A DNA stretch of 64,000 nucleotides from Citrifermentans bremense R1 (GCF_000426865.1 NZ_KE384582.1:86305-150304), one strand, 5' to 3'; shown: positions 18,729 through 27,191, counted from the first letter of the stretch. Made by a program: numbers and translations. The notes: generated by a model from the letters alone, not told the origin.

Positions 18729-20351
18729 ATGATCCATCTGTCCAACATCACCAAGCAGCACGGCTCGCAGGTACTCTTCCGCGAGGCGAGCTTCCAGATA
18801 CTCCCAGGCACCCGGACCGGCCTTGTCGGCCCCAACGGCGCAGGGAAGACCACGCTCTTTCGCATCATCACCGGCGAAGAGGAGGTGGACGCCGGCGAGA
18901 TGACGCTGGCCAAGAAGACCACCATCGGCTACTTCTCGCAGGACATAGGCGACATGCGCGGGAGATCCGCGCTGCAGGAGGTGATGGCGGTTTCTGCCGA
19001 GACGGTGCGCCTTGCCGCCGAACTGAAGCAGATGGAAGAGCAGATGGGGCTCCCCATGTCCGACGACGACATGGCGTCGCTTTTGGAGCGCTACGGCTCC
19101 GCGATGGAGGAGTTCGAGCACCGGGGAGGGTACGATCTCGATTCGCGCGCCCAGGAGGTGCTGACCGGCCTGGGTATCGGGCCGGACCGCTTCCATAACC
19201 CGGTGGAATCGTTTTCCGGCGGCTGGCGCATGCGCGTGGCGCTTGCCGGCATCCTGACGCTACAGCCCGACGTATTGCTTCTGGACGAGCCGACCAACCA
19301 CCTGGACGTCGAATCGATCATCTGGCTTGAAGAGTGGCTTGCCAATGAATTCACCGGGGCGTTGCTGATGACCAGCCACGACCGCGATTTCATGAATCGC
19401 GTGGTGACCCGCGTCATCGAGGTGGCCAACAAGACGGTAACCACCTACGGCGGCAACTACGACTTCTATGAAAAGGAGCGCGACATCCGCCGCGAGCAGC
19501 TGATCGCGAGCCACAAGCGCCAGCAGGAGATGCTCGCTAAGGAGGAGGAATTCATAGCCCGTTTCGCCGCCCGCGCCTCCCACGCGGCCCAGGTGCAGTC
19601 CCGGGTGAAGAAGATCGAGAAGATCGAGCGCATCGAGATTCCGCCCGAGGAGCGGGTGGTCCGCTTCGAGTTCGCAGCCCCCCCCAGAAGCGGCGACGAC
19701 GTGGTGGCTATGGATGGGCTGGGAAAGAGCTGGGAACAGCCGGACGGGAGCCTGCAGCCGATCTTCTCCGGCGTCACCGGGATCATCAAAAGGCTCAGCA
19801 AGATCGCGGTGGTCGGCGTGAACGGCGCGGGGAAATCCACCTTCCTTAAGGTGCTCGCCGGCGAGACCGATCCGAGCCAGGGGAGCGTGGCGCTCGGGGC
19901 GAACGTGGAGCTTGGCTACTTCAGCCAGCACGCCATGGAGATCCTCGATCCCAAGAAGACCATCTTCGAAACGGTGCAGGACGTGATACCGCTTGCGACC
20001 ATCGGGGTGATCCGCAACCTGCTAGGCTCCTTCCTGTTCCAGGGGGACGACGTGGACAAGAGGATCGAGAACCTCTCCGGCGGCGAGAAGAGCCGAGTGG
20101 TGTTGGCCACGCTCCTGGCCCGGCCGGTCAACTTCCTGGTCCTGGACGAGCCGACCAACCACCTCGACATCCGGTCGCGCGAGATACTGCTGAACGCCCT
20201 GGACAACTTCGCCGGGACCGTCATCCTGGTGAGCCACGACCGCCACTTCCTGCGCCTTTTGGTGGACCGCGTCATCGAGGTGGACCACGGCGAGATGAGG
20301 CTCTACGAGGGGGATTACGACTACTACCTCTCCAAAACCCATCATGCCTGA
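18729..20351 (+). CDS. ABC-F family ATPase
   Basis: 540 aa with two ABC nucleotide-binding domains and no membrane segments, the ABC-F layout. Domain 1 has Walker A GPNGAGKTT, signature FSGGWRMRVALA and Walker B LLLDEPTNHLD. Domain 2 has Walker A GVNGAGKST, signature LSGGEKSRV and Walker B LVLDEPTNHLD. The inter-domain linker (about 240-325) is highly charged. ABC-F proteins act on ribosomes to relieve stalls or tune elongation. AGGAG lies 5 nt before the ATG. It is not close enough to any one subfamily for me to name. Confidence 0.93.
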   Translation: MIHLSNITKQHGSQVLFREASFQILPGTRTGLVGPNGAGKTTLFRIITGEEEVDAGEMTLAKKTTIGYFSQDIGDMRGRSALQEVMAVSAETVRLAAELKQMEEQMGLPMSDDDMASLLERYGSAMEEFEHRGGYDLDSRAQEVLTGLGIGPDRFHNPVESFSGGWRMRVALAGILTLQPDVLLLDEPTNHLDVESIIWLEEWLANEFTGALLMTSHDRDFMNRVVTRVIEVANKTVTTYGGNYDFYEKERDIRREQLIASHKRQQEMLAKEEEFIARFAARASHAAQVQSRVKKIEKIERIEIPPEERVVRFEFAAPPRSGDDVVAMDGLGKSWEQPDGSLQPIFSGVTGIIKRLSKIAVVGVNGAGKSTFLKVLAGETDPSQGSVALGANVELGYFSQHAMEILDPKKTIFETVQDVIPLATIGVIRNLLGSFLFQGDDVDKRIENLSGGEKSRVVLATLLARPVNFLVLDEPTNHLDIRSREILLNALDNFAGTVILVSHDRHFLRLLVDRVIEVDHGEMRLYEGDYDYYLSKTHHA

Positions 20352-20392
20352 ACTTTAGAGAGCCAAGATTAAGCTCGGGTCAGATTCTTGTT

Positions 20393-20421
20393 TGCCTGGG
20401 CCGCCGCTCCATGCTATAAAG
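20393..20421 (+). promoter_or_regulatory. Candidate sigma-70 promoter
   Basis: TTGCCT (20393-20398) and TATAAA (20416-20421) are separated by 17 bp. They lie upstream of the gene starting at 20463 and after the stop of the ABC-F gene. Confidence 0.5.
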
Positions 20422-20462
20422 CGCATGCAGTTTTACAATGCCCATTGAAAAAGGAGAGCACC

Positions 20463-20855
20463 ATGTCCAACAACAAGAAAAACGAAATGACCTTTAAATA
20501 CATTTTTCAATACGACTACAACCCCGTCTACGTGAACGGCGCACACGGCGGCATCTCCCCGCGCGGCGAACTGGTGATGAACTTCTACCTGGAGCGCCAG
20601 CCGCTCCCGAACGCCATCACCCACGAGATCACCCAGGCCGGCACCATCGGCCCCGAGACCGAGGTCGAGCCGTCGGATCTTACGCGGAGCCTGGTGCGCC
20701 AGGTCATCAACGGCGTGGTAGTGAACTACAACACCGCGCGCGAGCTGCACTACTGGCTGGGCGAGAAGCTGAAGGAGATGGAAGCGCTGGAGCAGGCGAG
20801 GGCTGCGGCGATTGCGGCAGCGCAGCAGGCGGCAGGGACCGGCCAGGTTCACTAA
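20463..20855 (+). CDS. Conserved hypothetical protein
   Basis: 130 aa from the ATG at 20463, with AAAAAGGAGAG directly upstream. The segment FQYDYNPVYVNGAHGGISPRG and a following beta-strand-like part are reminiscent of small DUF3467-type proteins, but the match is only by eye. The C-terminus is an Ala/Gln-rich helix (EQARAAAIAAAQQAAG). Function unknown. The gene stands alone with its own promoter and is followed by a perfect palindrome. Confidence 0.7.
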   Translation: MSNNKKNEMTFKYIFQYDYNPVYVNGAHGGISPRGELVMNFYLERQPLPNAITHEITQAGTIGPETEVEPSDLTRSLVRQVINGVVVNYNTARELHYWLGEKLKEMEALEQARAAAIAAAQQAAGTGQVH

Positions 20856-20874
20856 AAAAGGGACGGCATAAAAG

Positions 20875-20916
20875 GGGGACAGGCTACTTTTTTCCCGAAA
20901 AAAGTAGCCTGTCCCC
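20875..20916. repeat. Perfect 19-bp-arm palindrome (GGGGACAGGCTAC type)
   Basis: 20875-20893 is perfectly complementary to 20898-20916 across a CCCG loop. The arms begin GGGGACAGGCTAC and the 3' arm is followed by TTT, so it may also end transcription. It belongs to the same family as the elements at 17697 and 23526. Confidence 0.85.
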
Positions 20917-21128
20917 TTTAGAGCGAGGGGCGGGCTCTCCTTCAGGGGGGTCGGCCCTTTTTCAGTTTTCATACAGCCAACGGCGTCAAACAGGGATTTA
21001 GCGGATAACGCGGATAACGGCAGATTAAGCCAGAGCAGGTGGTTTTGTTTGATCCGAAGTTATCGTTTTTGGTCCGCGTCTTCCGCGTGCGATGCCTATT
21101 AGCGTTTTTGAGTTTTTGAGAGGATAAG

Positions 21129-22328
21129 ATGTCGAAAGCATGCACGGTTGGGCCGGAATCGGTACGGATGATTGAGCTCGGGCACCCCTGGATCATCGCC
21201 GACAGCTATACCAAAAAGTGGCCGGCTGGCGAGACCGGCGACCTGGTGGAACTGGTGGACCCTTCGGGGCGCTTCCTGGCCCAGGCGCTCTTGGATCCCA
21301 AGGACCGGATCGTCGCGCGGGTGCTGTCGCGGGAACGGATGCGCCTGGACCGGGGGTGGGTGAAGGAGCGGCTGCAACGGGCCATCTCCCTGCGAAGAGA
21401 CCATGCCGGGCTCGTCGACACCGACGCCTATCGTCTGGTCAACGGCGAGGGGGACCTCCTTCCCGGGATCACGGTAGATCGCTACGGCGATTACCTGATG
21501 GTGCAGATCTACTGCTCCGGTTGGCGCAGGCACCTGAAGCTGGTAACCCAGGCGCTAGAGGAGTTGCTGGAGCCGGCCGGCATCTACGAGAAGAGCCGTC
21601 CCCAGAACACCCGGGAGCTGGAATCGGGCGGGGAGGGGAAAAAATACGGGCAGCTTCTCTCGGGCAAACCCGCTCCGGAACCGCTCGTGGTGCTGGAGAA
21701 CGGGCTCAGCTTCCAGGTAAGCCTGGAGCGCGGCCTTAACACCGGCTTGTTCCTCGACCAGCGCAAGAACCGGCGCGACCTGATGGCGCGGGTGCAGGGG
21801 AAGCGCTTTTTGAACCTCTTCAGCTATACCGGCGCCTTCTCCGTCGCCGCGGCTGCGGCAGGTGCAAGCCTTGTCACCAGCGTCGACGCTTCGCCCGGCT
21901 ACATGGAACAGGCCCGCTCCAACTTCAGTGTCAACCGGCTGAACCCCAAGCGGCACGAGTTCCTGGTCGGGGACTGCCTGACCGTGCTCGACGATCTGGC
22001 GCGGCAAAAGAAATGCTACGACGTGGTTCTCATGGACCCGCCGTCTTTTTCCACCACGTCCAAGAGCCGCTTCACCACGCGCGGCGGGACCGCGGACCTG
22101 GTCGCCGCCGCCATGAGATTGTTGAAAGGGGGAGGGTTGCTGATCGCTTCCTCGAACCATCAGAAGGTGGATCTCGCCGATTACCTGAAGGAATTGCGCC
22201 GCGGCGCGCTTCAGGCGGGGGGGACGTTGCAGGTGGTGTTGCTATCGGGTCAGCCGGAGGACTTCCCGTACCCGGTCACTTTCCCGGAGGGGCGCTATCT
22301 CAAGTACGCGATCTGCGTAAAGGGGTAG
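21129..22328 (+). CDS. Class I SAM-dependent rRNA methyltransferase, RlmI-like
   Basis: 399 aa. An N-terminal PUA-like domain (about 1-80) and an EEHUD-like middle precede a Rossmann methyltransferase domain with motif I FLNLFSYTGAFSVAAAAAG, and motif IV MDPPSFSTT. The layout and length match the RlmI/YccW family of 23S rRNA m5C methyltransferases, although substrate cannot be assigned from sequence alone. The preceding 150 bp contain a dispersed intergenic repeat with GCGGATAACGCGGATAACGG. Confidence 0.9.
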   Translation: MSKACTVGPESVRMIELGHPWIIADSYTKKWPAGETGDLVELVDPSGRFLAQALLDPKDRIVARVLSRERMRLDRGWVKERLQRAISLRRDHAGLVDTDAYRLVNGEGDLLPGITVDRYGDYLMVQIYCSGWRRHLKLVTQALEELLEPAGIYEKSRPQNTRELESGGEGKKYGQLLSGKPAPEPLVVLENGLSFQVSLERGLNTGLFLDQRKNRRDLMARVQGKRFLNLFSYTGAFSVAAAAAGASLVTSVDASPGYMEQARSNFSVNRLNPKRHEFLVGDCLTVLDDLARQKKCYDVVLMDPPSFSTTSKSRFTTRGGTADLVAAAMRLLKGGGLLIASSNHQKVDLADYLKELRRGALQAGGTLQVVLLSGQPEDFPYPVTFPEGRYLKYAICVKG

Positions 22329-22349
22329 AGCCGCGGGAAGTGCGCCGTA

Positions 22350-22757
22350 TCAGCTCACCCCGCAGCCGTGCAGGTGCTTGCAGTAGCGCTTGTCGGTCAG
22401 TTCGATATGGTTCAATACCCAACTGGACAAAAACGTCAAAAGTTCCAGCGAGAGCCCCGGCTTCCGCGCATCGAGCTTTTCCTTGAAGGCGAAGGCTTTG
22501 GCGATGAACCTCTGGTGCTCCAGTTCGTGCAGGGCCATTTCGGGGTACTTATGCTTCCTGAAGAGCTCTTCCTCGACCGCGAAATGAACCTGGGCATAGT
22601 TGAACAGGTTGGTGAGGATGTCCTCGACCATCTCCTCGCCGGCTTTCTCCCTTATAGCGGCATCGAGTTCGCCCATCATCTGGATCAGCCTGCAGTGCTG
22701 CTCGTCGATCTTGGCGATTCCCACGCTCATGCTTTCTGACCATTCGACCATTTCCAT
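22350..22757 (-). CDS. Bacteriohemerythrin
   Basis: 135 aa from the ATG at 22757, preceded by GGGAGAG; the frame is open further upstream but non-coding in character. All di-iron ligands of the hemerythrin fold are seen: VGIAKIDEQH, the HFAVEEE and HELEHQRF helices, and the C-terminal NHIELTDKRY. These proteins bind oxygen in microaerobic or anaerobic bacteria, as carriers or sensors. It is a single-domain form, probably soluble. It is divergent from the gene at 22859 with about 100 bp between. Confidence 0.93.
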   Translation of the reverse strand: MEMVEWSESMSVGIAKIDEQHCRLIQMMGELDAAIREKAGEEMVEDILTNLFNYAQVHFAVEEELFRKHKYPEMALHELEHQRFIAKAFAFKEKLDARKPGLSLELLTFLSSWVLNHIELTDKRYCKHLHGCGVS

Positions 22758-22858
22758 TGATCTCTCCCTTTGTTGCGCATGCGTCTGTCTACTGTGGCGA
22801 CCGGCAGCACTGCGTGTTATGTTAGACGGCAGTTTCACAGTCCCTACCGGAGCGTGTG

Positions 22859-23455
22859 ATGTCAAAGCCCGAAGAAGACGAGCTGCAGATCGCCTGCCAG
22901 CAGATCCTGCTCCCTGACGCGTCGGTGTTCTCGGTGCAGTGGGTGGACCTGCCTCTCTGGGCCGGTTCCCGTGTCTGCGCGAAGCTGTTGCTGGAGCAGT
23001 ACTTCAAGTCGATAAGGCGCTGCACCCTCGGGCTGGTCCGTCCCGCCGTAAATATCGACGGGGTCCATTTCCGGGTCATGTCGACGCGCTTTGCGCTTCT
23101 TTCCTTCGAGCCCGCAAGGTACGAGGCTGACGGGGAGCAGGAAGCGGTCCATCTCTATATCAACGGCGGCTTCCTGGTGCAGGCGGGGGAGTGCGGCAGG
23201 GGGATGTTTTCCCTCTTGGCGCAAACCCGTCCCGACGGGCTCCGCGTCACTGTCGAGCTTTCCGACTACTGCCCGCTCCTTCTCGGGAGCAATACTCCCT
23301 CCAAGTTGCGCAAACTCTTCTACGGCCTCACCCAGTCCTACTTCCACAAAGTGGTGACGGTGAAATATCTCTCCCACCTCTACCGTTTCCTTACCGGCGC
23401 CAAACAGCGGGCCCGCGTGAAAAAGGTCCAGGTGCGTCAGGGCACGGACATCTGA
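22859..23455 (+). CDS. Hypothetical protein
   Basis: 198 aa from the ATG at 22859 (a GTG lies directly before it). No membrane segment or signal peptide is evident. The middle is beta-rich and the C-terminus is basic (AKQRARVKKVQVRQG). I do not recognise a domain. It is divergent from the bacteriohemerythrin gene. Confidence 0.65.
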   Translation: MSKPEEDELQIACQQILLPDASVFSVQWVDLPLWAGSRVCAKLLLEQYFKSIRRCTLGLVRPAVNIDGVHFRVMSTRFALLSFEPARYEADGEQEAVHLYINGGFLVQAGECGRGMFSLLAQTRPDGLRVTVELSDYCPLLLGSNTPSKLRKLFYGLTQSYFHKVVTVKYLSHLYRFLTGAKQRARVKKVQVRQGTDI

Positions 23456-23525
23456 CCTACTTTCTTTTCGGTGATCGACTCTGCTACTTGAGGAATTTAA
23501 CAGTGGCGGGGGCTAATGTGGGGAA

Positions 23526-23575
23526 GGGGACAGGCTACTTTTTGATAAAAAAGTTGCCTGTCCCCCTTTTTTTTC
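23526..23575. repeat. Palindrome of the GGGGACAGGCTAC family, terminator-like
   Basis: 23526-23543 pairs with 23548-23565 with a single T-T mismatch and a GATA loop. A run of eight T follows (23567-23574), so the element doubles as a plausible intrinsic terminator for the upstream plus-strand gene. Confidence 0.8.
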
Positions 23576-23586
23576 GTTGGCGTCGC

Positions 23587-23763
23587 CTATTTCTTTTCGG
23601 AAGGGTTGAGTGATTCGTACAGGGCGATCTGCTCGGCGCTGGAGAGCTTTTTACCGCACCCCTTCTTCCCCCTGCACATCCTGCAGCGATCGTCCGAGCA
23701 CCATTGGCAGAAGGTGCAGTCGGCGCAGGGGTGCTTCTTACTGTTGTCCTGGTTTTCTGCCAT
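23587..23763 (-). CDS. Small cysteine-rich protein
   Basis: 58 aa from the ATG at 23763, with GGGAG upstream. Eight cysteines are clustered in residues 12-35 (CADCTFCQWCSDDRCRMCRG then KKGCG), suggesting metal or Fe-S binding. The C-terminus is a plain helix. No family recognised; the real start could also be further upstream. Confidence 0.6.
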   Translation of the reverse strand: MAENQDNSKKHPCADCTFCQWCSDDRCRMCRGKKGCGKKLSSAEQIALYESLNPSEKK

Positions 23764-23872
23764 CTTCCAGATCTCCCGGCTGACCTGCCGCCGTTGTCCG
23801 AGAAAAAAATGGGAGCGGCTTACCCACCGCGACAACTTGCGCGGTGAGGTAGCCGCCCCAGTGTAACCTTTC

Positions 23873-24694
23873 CTAGTAGACGAGGTTTCTCTTGGGAGCC
23901 TTCCCTTCCACGATCTGAGCGAACGCTTTCCCCTGGTCCGCGTTGATCAGCAGGTAGCGCGGGAGCTTGTTCACCTTGTCCTGGGCAGTGGCGTGATGAG
24001 CCTCGATGGTGAAGGTGGCGATGTAACCGGCATCGGCCGCCTTCTTCAGGAGGTAATCGTCATAGATGCCGAAGGGCCAGGCCAGCATGTCGATCTTGGT
24101 CCCCAACTGAGATTCCAGGCGATCCTTCGATTTCTTGAGCTGTGTATGCACCGACTTCTCGAATTCGGCCGGAGCCATCTTCTTCTTATCATGCCTGAAG
24201 TTGGGATGCCAGAAGGTGTGCGACTGGATGTCGAACCCGTTCTTCTGGAGGGTGCGCAACTGGTCCCAGGTCATCGCGTACTTGGCATTGGAAATGGCGG
24301 AGGGGTAGACGAACACGGTGACCGGGACGTTGTACTTTTTCGCCAGGGGGAGCATGTCGGAGTAGACCGACTTATGCGCGTCGTCTTCCACGATGACCAC
24401 CGATTTGGGCGCCGGTGCCGGACCCTTTTTCAGGTAGTAGTCGACCAGTTTGCGGAGCGGTATCACCGTGTAGCCGTTGTCCTTGAGGTACTTCAGGTGC
24501 GATTCGAAGACGCTGGTCTTGATGGTCATGCCATCGGCGACGGTCGGGCCGAAGCGGTGGTAGAGCAGGATGGGGACGTTGACTCCCTGGGTAGCGGCGG
24601 GGGCGTTAGCCTTTATCACGGGACCAGCCGCGTGTGCGCCTGGGGTTAGCATCAGTGTTACGGCGAGCAGCAGCAAAAGGATTCTGCACTTCAT
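23873..24694 (-). CDS. Exported polysaccharide deacetylase family protein
   Basis: 273 aa from the ATG at 24694, where a signal peptide starts (MKCRILLLLLAVTLMLTPG, cleavage after AHA) and GGAGGT lies upstream; an open frame extending to 25099 overlaps the divergent thioredoxin gene and is rejected. The NodB-type fold is indicated by VPILLYHRF, a metal-binding HTFWHP motif (H-x3-H) and a late AWPFGIYDD. Motif 1, normally TFDDG, reads VEDDAHK here: the two Asp residues are kept but the flanks differ. The enzyme probably removes acetyl groups from an envelope or extracellular polysaccharide. Confidence 0.85.
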   Translation of the reverse strand: MKCRILLLLLAVTLMLTPGAHAAGPVIKANAPAATQGVNVPILLYHRFGPTVADGMTIKTSVFESHLKYLKDNGYTVIPLRKLVDYYLKKGPAPAPKSVVIVEDDAHKSVYSDMLPLAKKYNVPVTVFVYPSAISNAKYAMTWDQLRTLQKNGFDIQSHTFWHPNFRHDKKKMAPAEFEKSVHTQLKKSKDRLESQLGTKIDMLAWPFGIYDDYLLKKAADAGYIATFTIEAHHATAQDKVNKLPRYLLINADQGKAFAQIVEGKAPKRNLVY

Positions 24695-24883
24695 TTCTTT
24701 GTAAGACCTCCGAACGTTGGTTCCCTTTCCTCTGGAAAGGGCGTAGCAGCCACCTACCATAGCAGAAACTCTCAAAATGTGAAACGCCGAAAGAGCGTTG
24801 GAAATGTTCCGATGTTCCGGCGCCTGAAGTTGGGATGGTACAATTACTGCTGTTGCGCCCAGACCAGTAAAAGGAGGGTTCCC

Positions 24884-25330
24884 ATGACACAATACCTGGT
24901 GAAATGCGGCTCCTGCGGGGCCTCGAACCGCATACCGGCGGAAAAAGAAGGTGTCCCCGGGCAGTGCGGCAACTGCCACGCCAAGTTGCCGGCACTTTAC
25001 CTTCATCCCCAGCAGTTGAACGACGGCAGTTTCGACGCCTTCATCTCGGGATATAGCGCTCCAGTGCTCGCCGAGTTTTGGGCTCCCTGGTGACCCCACT
25101 GCGTCTCATTCGCACCGGCGGTGCGGAAAGTGGCGGAACTTCTGGCGGGAGAGGCGGCGGTGGTGCAGATCAACAGCGACGAGAGCGCGCGGCTGTCGGC
25201 GCGCTTCAAGGTAAGGGGGATTCCGGTGGTGCACCTGCTGCATAAGGGAATCTCCGTCGACCAGCTCCAAGGTGCGCAGTCGCCGGAGTCCGTACTGAAC
25301 TGGTTCAGGCGCAACGAAAAGTCGAAGTAG
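24884..25330 (+). CDS. Selenocysteine-containing thioredoxin, TrxC (thioredoxin 2)-like
   Basis: A single frame of 148 residues read through an in-frame UGA at 25091-25093 (residue 70, Sec). The N-terminus has a TrxC-like zinc ribbon (CGSC and CGNC, about residues 9-35). The thioredoxin domain follows: AEFWAPW-Sec-PHC, so UGA stands exactly where the first active-site Cys of WCGPC belongs; downstream, SARFKVRGIPVV holds the cis-Pro. An SD AAAAGGAGGG precedes the ATG at 24884. A SECIS-type hairpin follows the UGA. A frameshift is not needed, because both halves are in one frame. Thioredoxin-type selenoproteins are known in Geobacter relatives. selA/B/C are not in this window. Confidence 0.85.
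25091..25127 (+). promoter_or_regulatory. UGA codon and bacterial SECIS element
   Basis: The UGA is at 25091-25093. A stem of 8 bp (25109-25116 with 25120-25127, including one G-U) carries a 3-nt GGC apical loop starting 23 nt after the UGA. A G in the first loop positions and this spacing match the bacterial SECIS rule. SelB with Sec-tRNA would bind here. Confidence 0.8.
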
Positions 25331-25394
25331 GCTGCATTGACAGTCGGCCGAGCTTTGGCAGACTTACGTACACACTCAATGGACAGGGGGGAGT

Positions 25395-25541
25395 ATGACC
25401 AGAGATCAGTTGCAGATTCTTGAGAATCAGTTGGTGGCAAACTGTCAATACAAGGGAGTACAACCCACCGTGCACAAGCTTTTGGAAAGCCTGTATGAGG
25501 GAAAGAGCCTGGACCAGATACTTGAGGAGCTGTTGGAATAG
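25395..25541 (+). CDS. Short conserved-looking hypothetical protein
   Basis: 48 aa, ATG at 25395 with a G-rich site just upstream. The product is mostly helical, ending KSLDQILEELLE. It sits 64 bp after the selenoprotein gene in the same direction. Family not recognised; coding status rests on start, stop and amino-acid composition. Confidence 0.45.
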   Translation: MTRDQLQILENQLVANCQYKGVQPTVHKLLESLYEGKSLDQILEELLE

Positions 25542-25543
25542 CT

Positions 25544-25573
25544 TTGACAGCATGCAGTCATTAGATGTAAATA
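25544..25573 (+). promoter_or_regulatory. Candidate sigma-70 promoter
   Basis: TTGACA (25544-25549) and TAAATA (25568-25573) are spaced by 18 bp, 42 bp before the start of the beta-barrel gene. Confidence 0.5.
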
Positions 25574-25614
25574 ACGATAGCGGCTAGAATGGCCGCCATT
25601 AATAGGAGGTGGAT

Positions 25615-26244
25615 ATGAAAAAAACAGTAGTGGCTTCCGTGCTGCTCATGGCAGCCCTGGCAATGCCAAATCTCAGCTCTGCAGCTCCCATGCGTCCCGG
25701 TCCGTATTTTTCAGGTTTCATCGGAGTGACAGTTCCTTCCGAGACCCATGCAGGAGGAGACTTCAATGACACCGTCAATTTCGATCCGGGCCTGAACATT
25801 GGTGGCACGGCGGGCATGGACTTCGGCACGGTGCGCCTCGAAGGCGAGGTATCCTACAAAGAGGGGAACGTCGACACCATCTATTTCAATAACTCTCCCC
25901 CCCCGAATAGGTTCACGAATACAGACGTGAGCCTGAACGCCACCGCATTCATGGCGAACATGTTCATCGATCTGCACAACAACGGTCCCATCACGCCGTA
26001 CCTTGGCGGCGGCATCGGATTCGCCATCTTGAGCCTTGACGACAAGTTCGGTGATTTCTACATTCCGGATGAAGAAGTAGTACTCGCCTATCAGGCGGGG
26101 GGGGGGCTTGAGGTTGCGCTGAACCGGCAGATGTCGTTGGACCTTGGGTACCGCTATTTCCGCACCGACGAGGCAAACTTCGCAGATACCAAGATGAGGT
26201 TCGAAAGCCACAACGCAACGGTGGGCCTGAGGATCAAATTCTGA
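25615..26244 (+). CDS. Outer-membrane beta-barrel protein
   Basis: 209 aa from the ATG at 25615 with AGGAGG 5 nt upstream. A signal peptide (MKKTVVASVLLMAALAMP, cleavage after SSA) is followed by an eight-strand-type barrel: PGLNIGGTAGMDF, VRLEGEVSYKEG, LGGGIGFAI, AYQAGGGLEVALN, LDLGYRYFRTDE and a terminal strand ending in Phe (TVGLRIKF), the outer-membrane insertion signal. It is of the OmpW/Opa-like porin-fold group. A strong terminator follows at 26360. Confidence 0.85.
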   Translation: MKKTVVASVLLMAALAMPNLSSAAPMRPGPYFSGFIGVTVPSETHAGGDFNDTVNFDPGLNIGGTAGMDFGTVRLEGEVSYKEGNVDTIYFNNSPPPNRFTNTDVSLNATAFMANMFIDLHNNGPITPYLGGGIGFAILSLDDKFGDFYIPDEEVVLAYQAGGGLEVALNRQMSLDLGYRYFRTDEANFADTKMRFESHNATVGLRIKF

Positions 26245-26359
26245 GGCTGGAGCGCAAGCGGGAGTTGAAGGACCCACCGGCCGCTGCCGCAGCGTTGCCG
26301 ACCGCTGGTTTCCGGTGAATGGGCGCCAGGAAAGGCTTTGAAAAATCAGTAGAAGGAAA

Positions 26360-26395
26360 GGGCCAGCTACGCCGTCGGGCAGCTGGCCCTTTTTT
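26360..26395 (+). terminator. Intrinsic terminator after beta-barrel gene
   Basis: GGGCCAGCT (26360-26368) and AGCTGGCCC (26381-26389) form a 9-bp stem followed by six T. Confidence 0.9.
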
Positions 26396-26508
26396 AATGG
26401 CTTGGGGCGTTTGGAGGGTGGGGGTGTCGAGTTGGCACCAAGGTTAGTGTTGTAAAAGATGCCGACACGTTCGAGTGTTCCATGTCGACTCTTCTTACAC
26501 AGGCAACA

Positions 26509-26536
26509 AAAAGCCAGGTTCTTATACCTGGCTTTT
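26509..26536 (-). terminator. Terminator of the PEP-CTERM gene, likely bidirectional
   Basis: AAAAGCCAGGT and its complement ACCTGGCTTTT surround a TCTTAT loop. The arms have A/T ends on both sides, so it can work in both directions, mainly for the minus-strand gene that ends at 26553. Confidence 0.8.
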
Positions 26537-26552
26537 CGCTGTCAGCTCAACC

Positions 26553-27191
26553 TCATTTAGTTATCCTTCGCGTCAAGACCACTGCAACGACACCTGCCCC
26601 AACAAGTATGAACGTAGCCGGTTCCGGTGTTGGCACCGTGTCCTGTCTTACTACCCACTCGCCGTCAAGGTCCCAAAAGCTCCTCGCCCAATCTCCTGTT
26701 GCGGGATGCCTCAGTTCATCAAAATAGAAGTTTGCGATAAAGAGCCCACCGTTTGCCCTGTCAGGCGAAAGAAATAATCCATCACCATTGTCATTTGCCC
26801 AGATAATGCTTTCACGGCTTAAATGATCGGCATAGACACTGCCCGTCTCGACTATAGTCGTCCTGTCATCTGACAGCTTTCCAAAGTAGGAGTAGAAGGG
26901 CATGTAATACATCGGGGCAAAGGTATAGGTCCAAAGGGACTGATCATTTAACAATACTTGCACAGTGGGAATCAGGTTGTTTGTGGTAGACCCCGCAAAT
27001 GATAGCCGGTTCCAGTATTCCTGATCGGACATGGACCATTGTGCGGTCACATTGAAATTGCAGCCGCTGTCGCTGTCACCGATGTTTACGCCGTGAGTTA
27101 CCCAATCGTAGATTACAGTTGCCTCGGTTTGTCTTGTTTGTGAAAGGAAAAGGGTGGCGGTAAGAAAGAGGAGTAAGGCAAGTCGTTTCAT
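26553..27191 (-). CDS. PEP-CTERM sorting domain protein
   Basis: 212 aa from the ATG at 27191, with GGAGGT 7 nt upstream. An N-terminal signal peptide (MKRLALLLFLTATLFLSQ) and a C-terminal PEP-CTERM signal (TPEPATFILVGAG, hydrophobic helix, then TRRITK) show it is exported and processed by an exosortase. The middle is a beta-rich domain rich in Trp, Tyr and Phe, of unknown fold. No exosortase gene is in the window. A consensus sigma-54 promoter lies 96 bp upstream, fitting the PrsK/PrsR RpoN-type control known for PEP-CTERM genes. Confidence 0.88.
   Translation of the reverse strand: MKRLALLLFLTATLFLSQTRQTEATVIYDWVTHGVNIGDSDSGCNFNVTAQWSMSDQEYWNRLSFAGSTTNNLIPTVQVLLNDQSLWTYTFAPMYYMPFYSYFGKLSDDRTTIVETGSVYADHLSRESIIWANDNGDGLFLSPDRANGGLFIANFYFDELRHPATGDWARSFWDLDGEWVVRQDTVPTPEPATFILVGAGVVAVVLTRRITK

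Larger units (their letters stand above)
26245..26552. other. Intergenic region carrying two terminators
   Basis: 308 bp between convergent genes, containing the terminator of the barrel gene (26360-26395) and that of the PEP-CTERM gene (26509-26536). No other feature is visible. Confidence 0.6.

Noticed and set aside
25091..25093. A nonsense mutation or frameshift pseudogene in the thioredoxin gene
   Set aside because: Both halves are in one frame, the UGA replaces exactly the active-site Cys, and a SECIS-like hairpin follows. A selenoprotein explains all of this.
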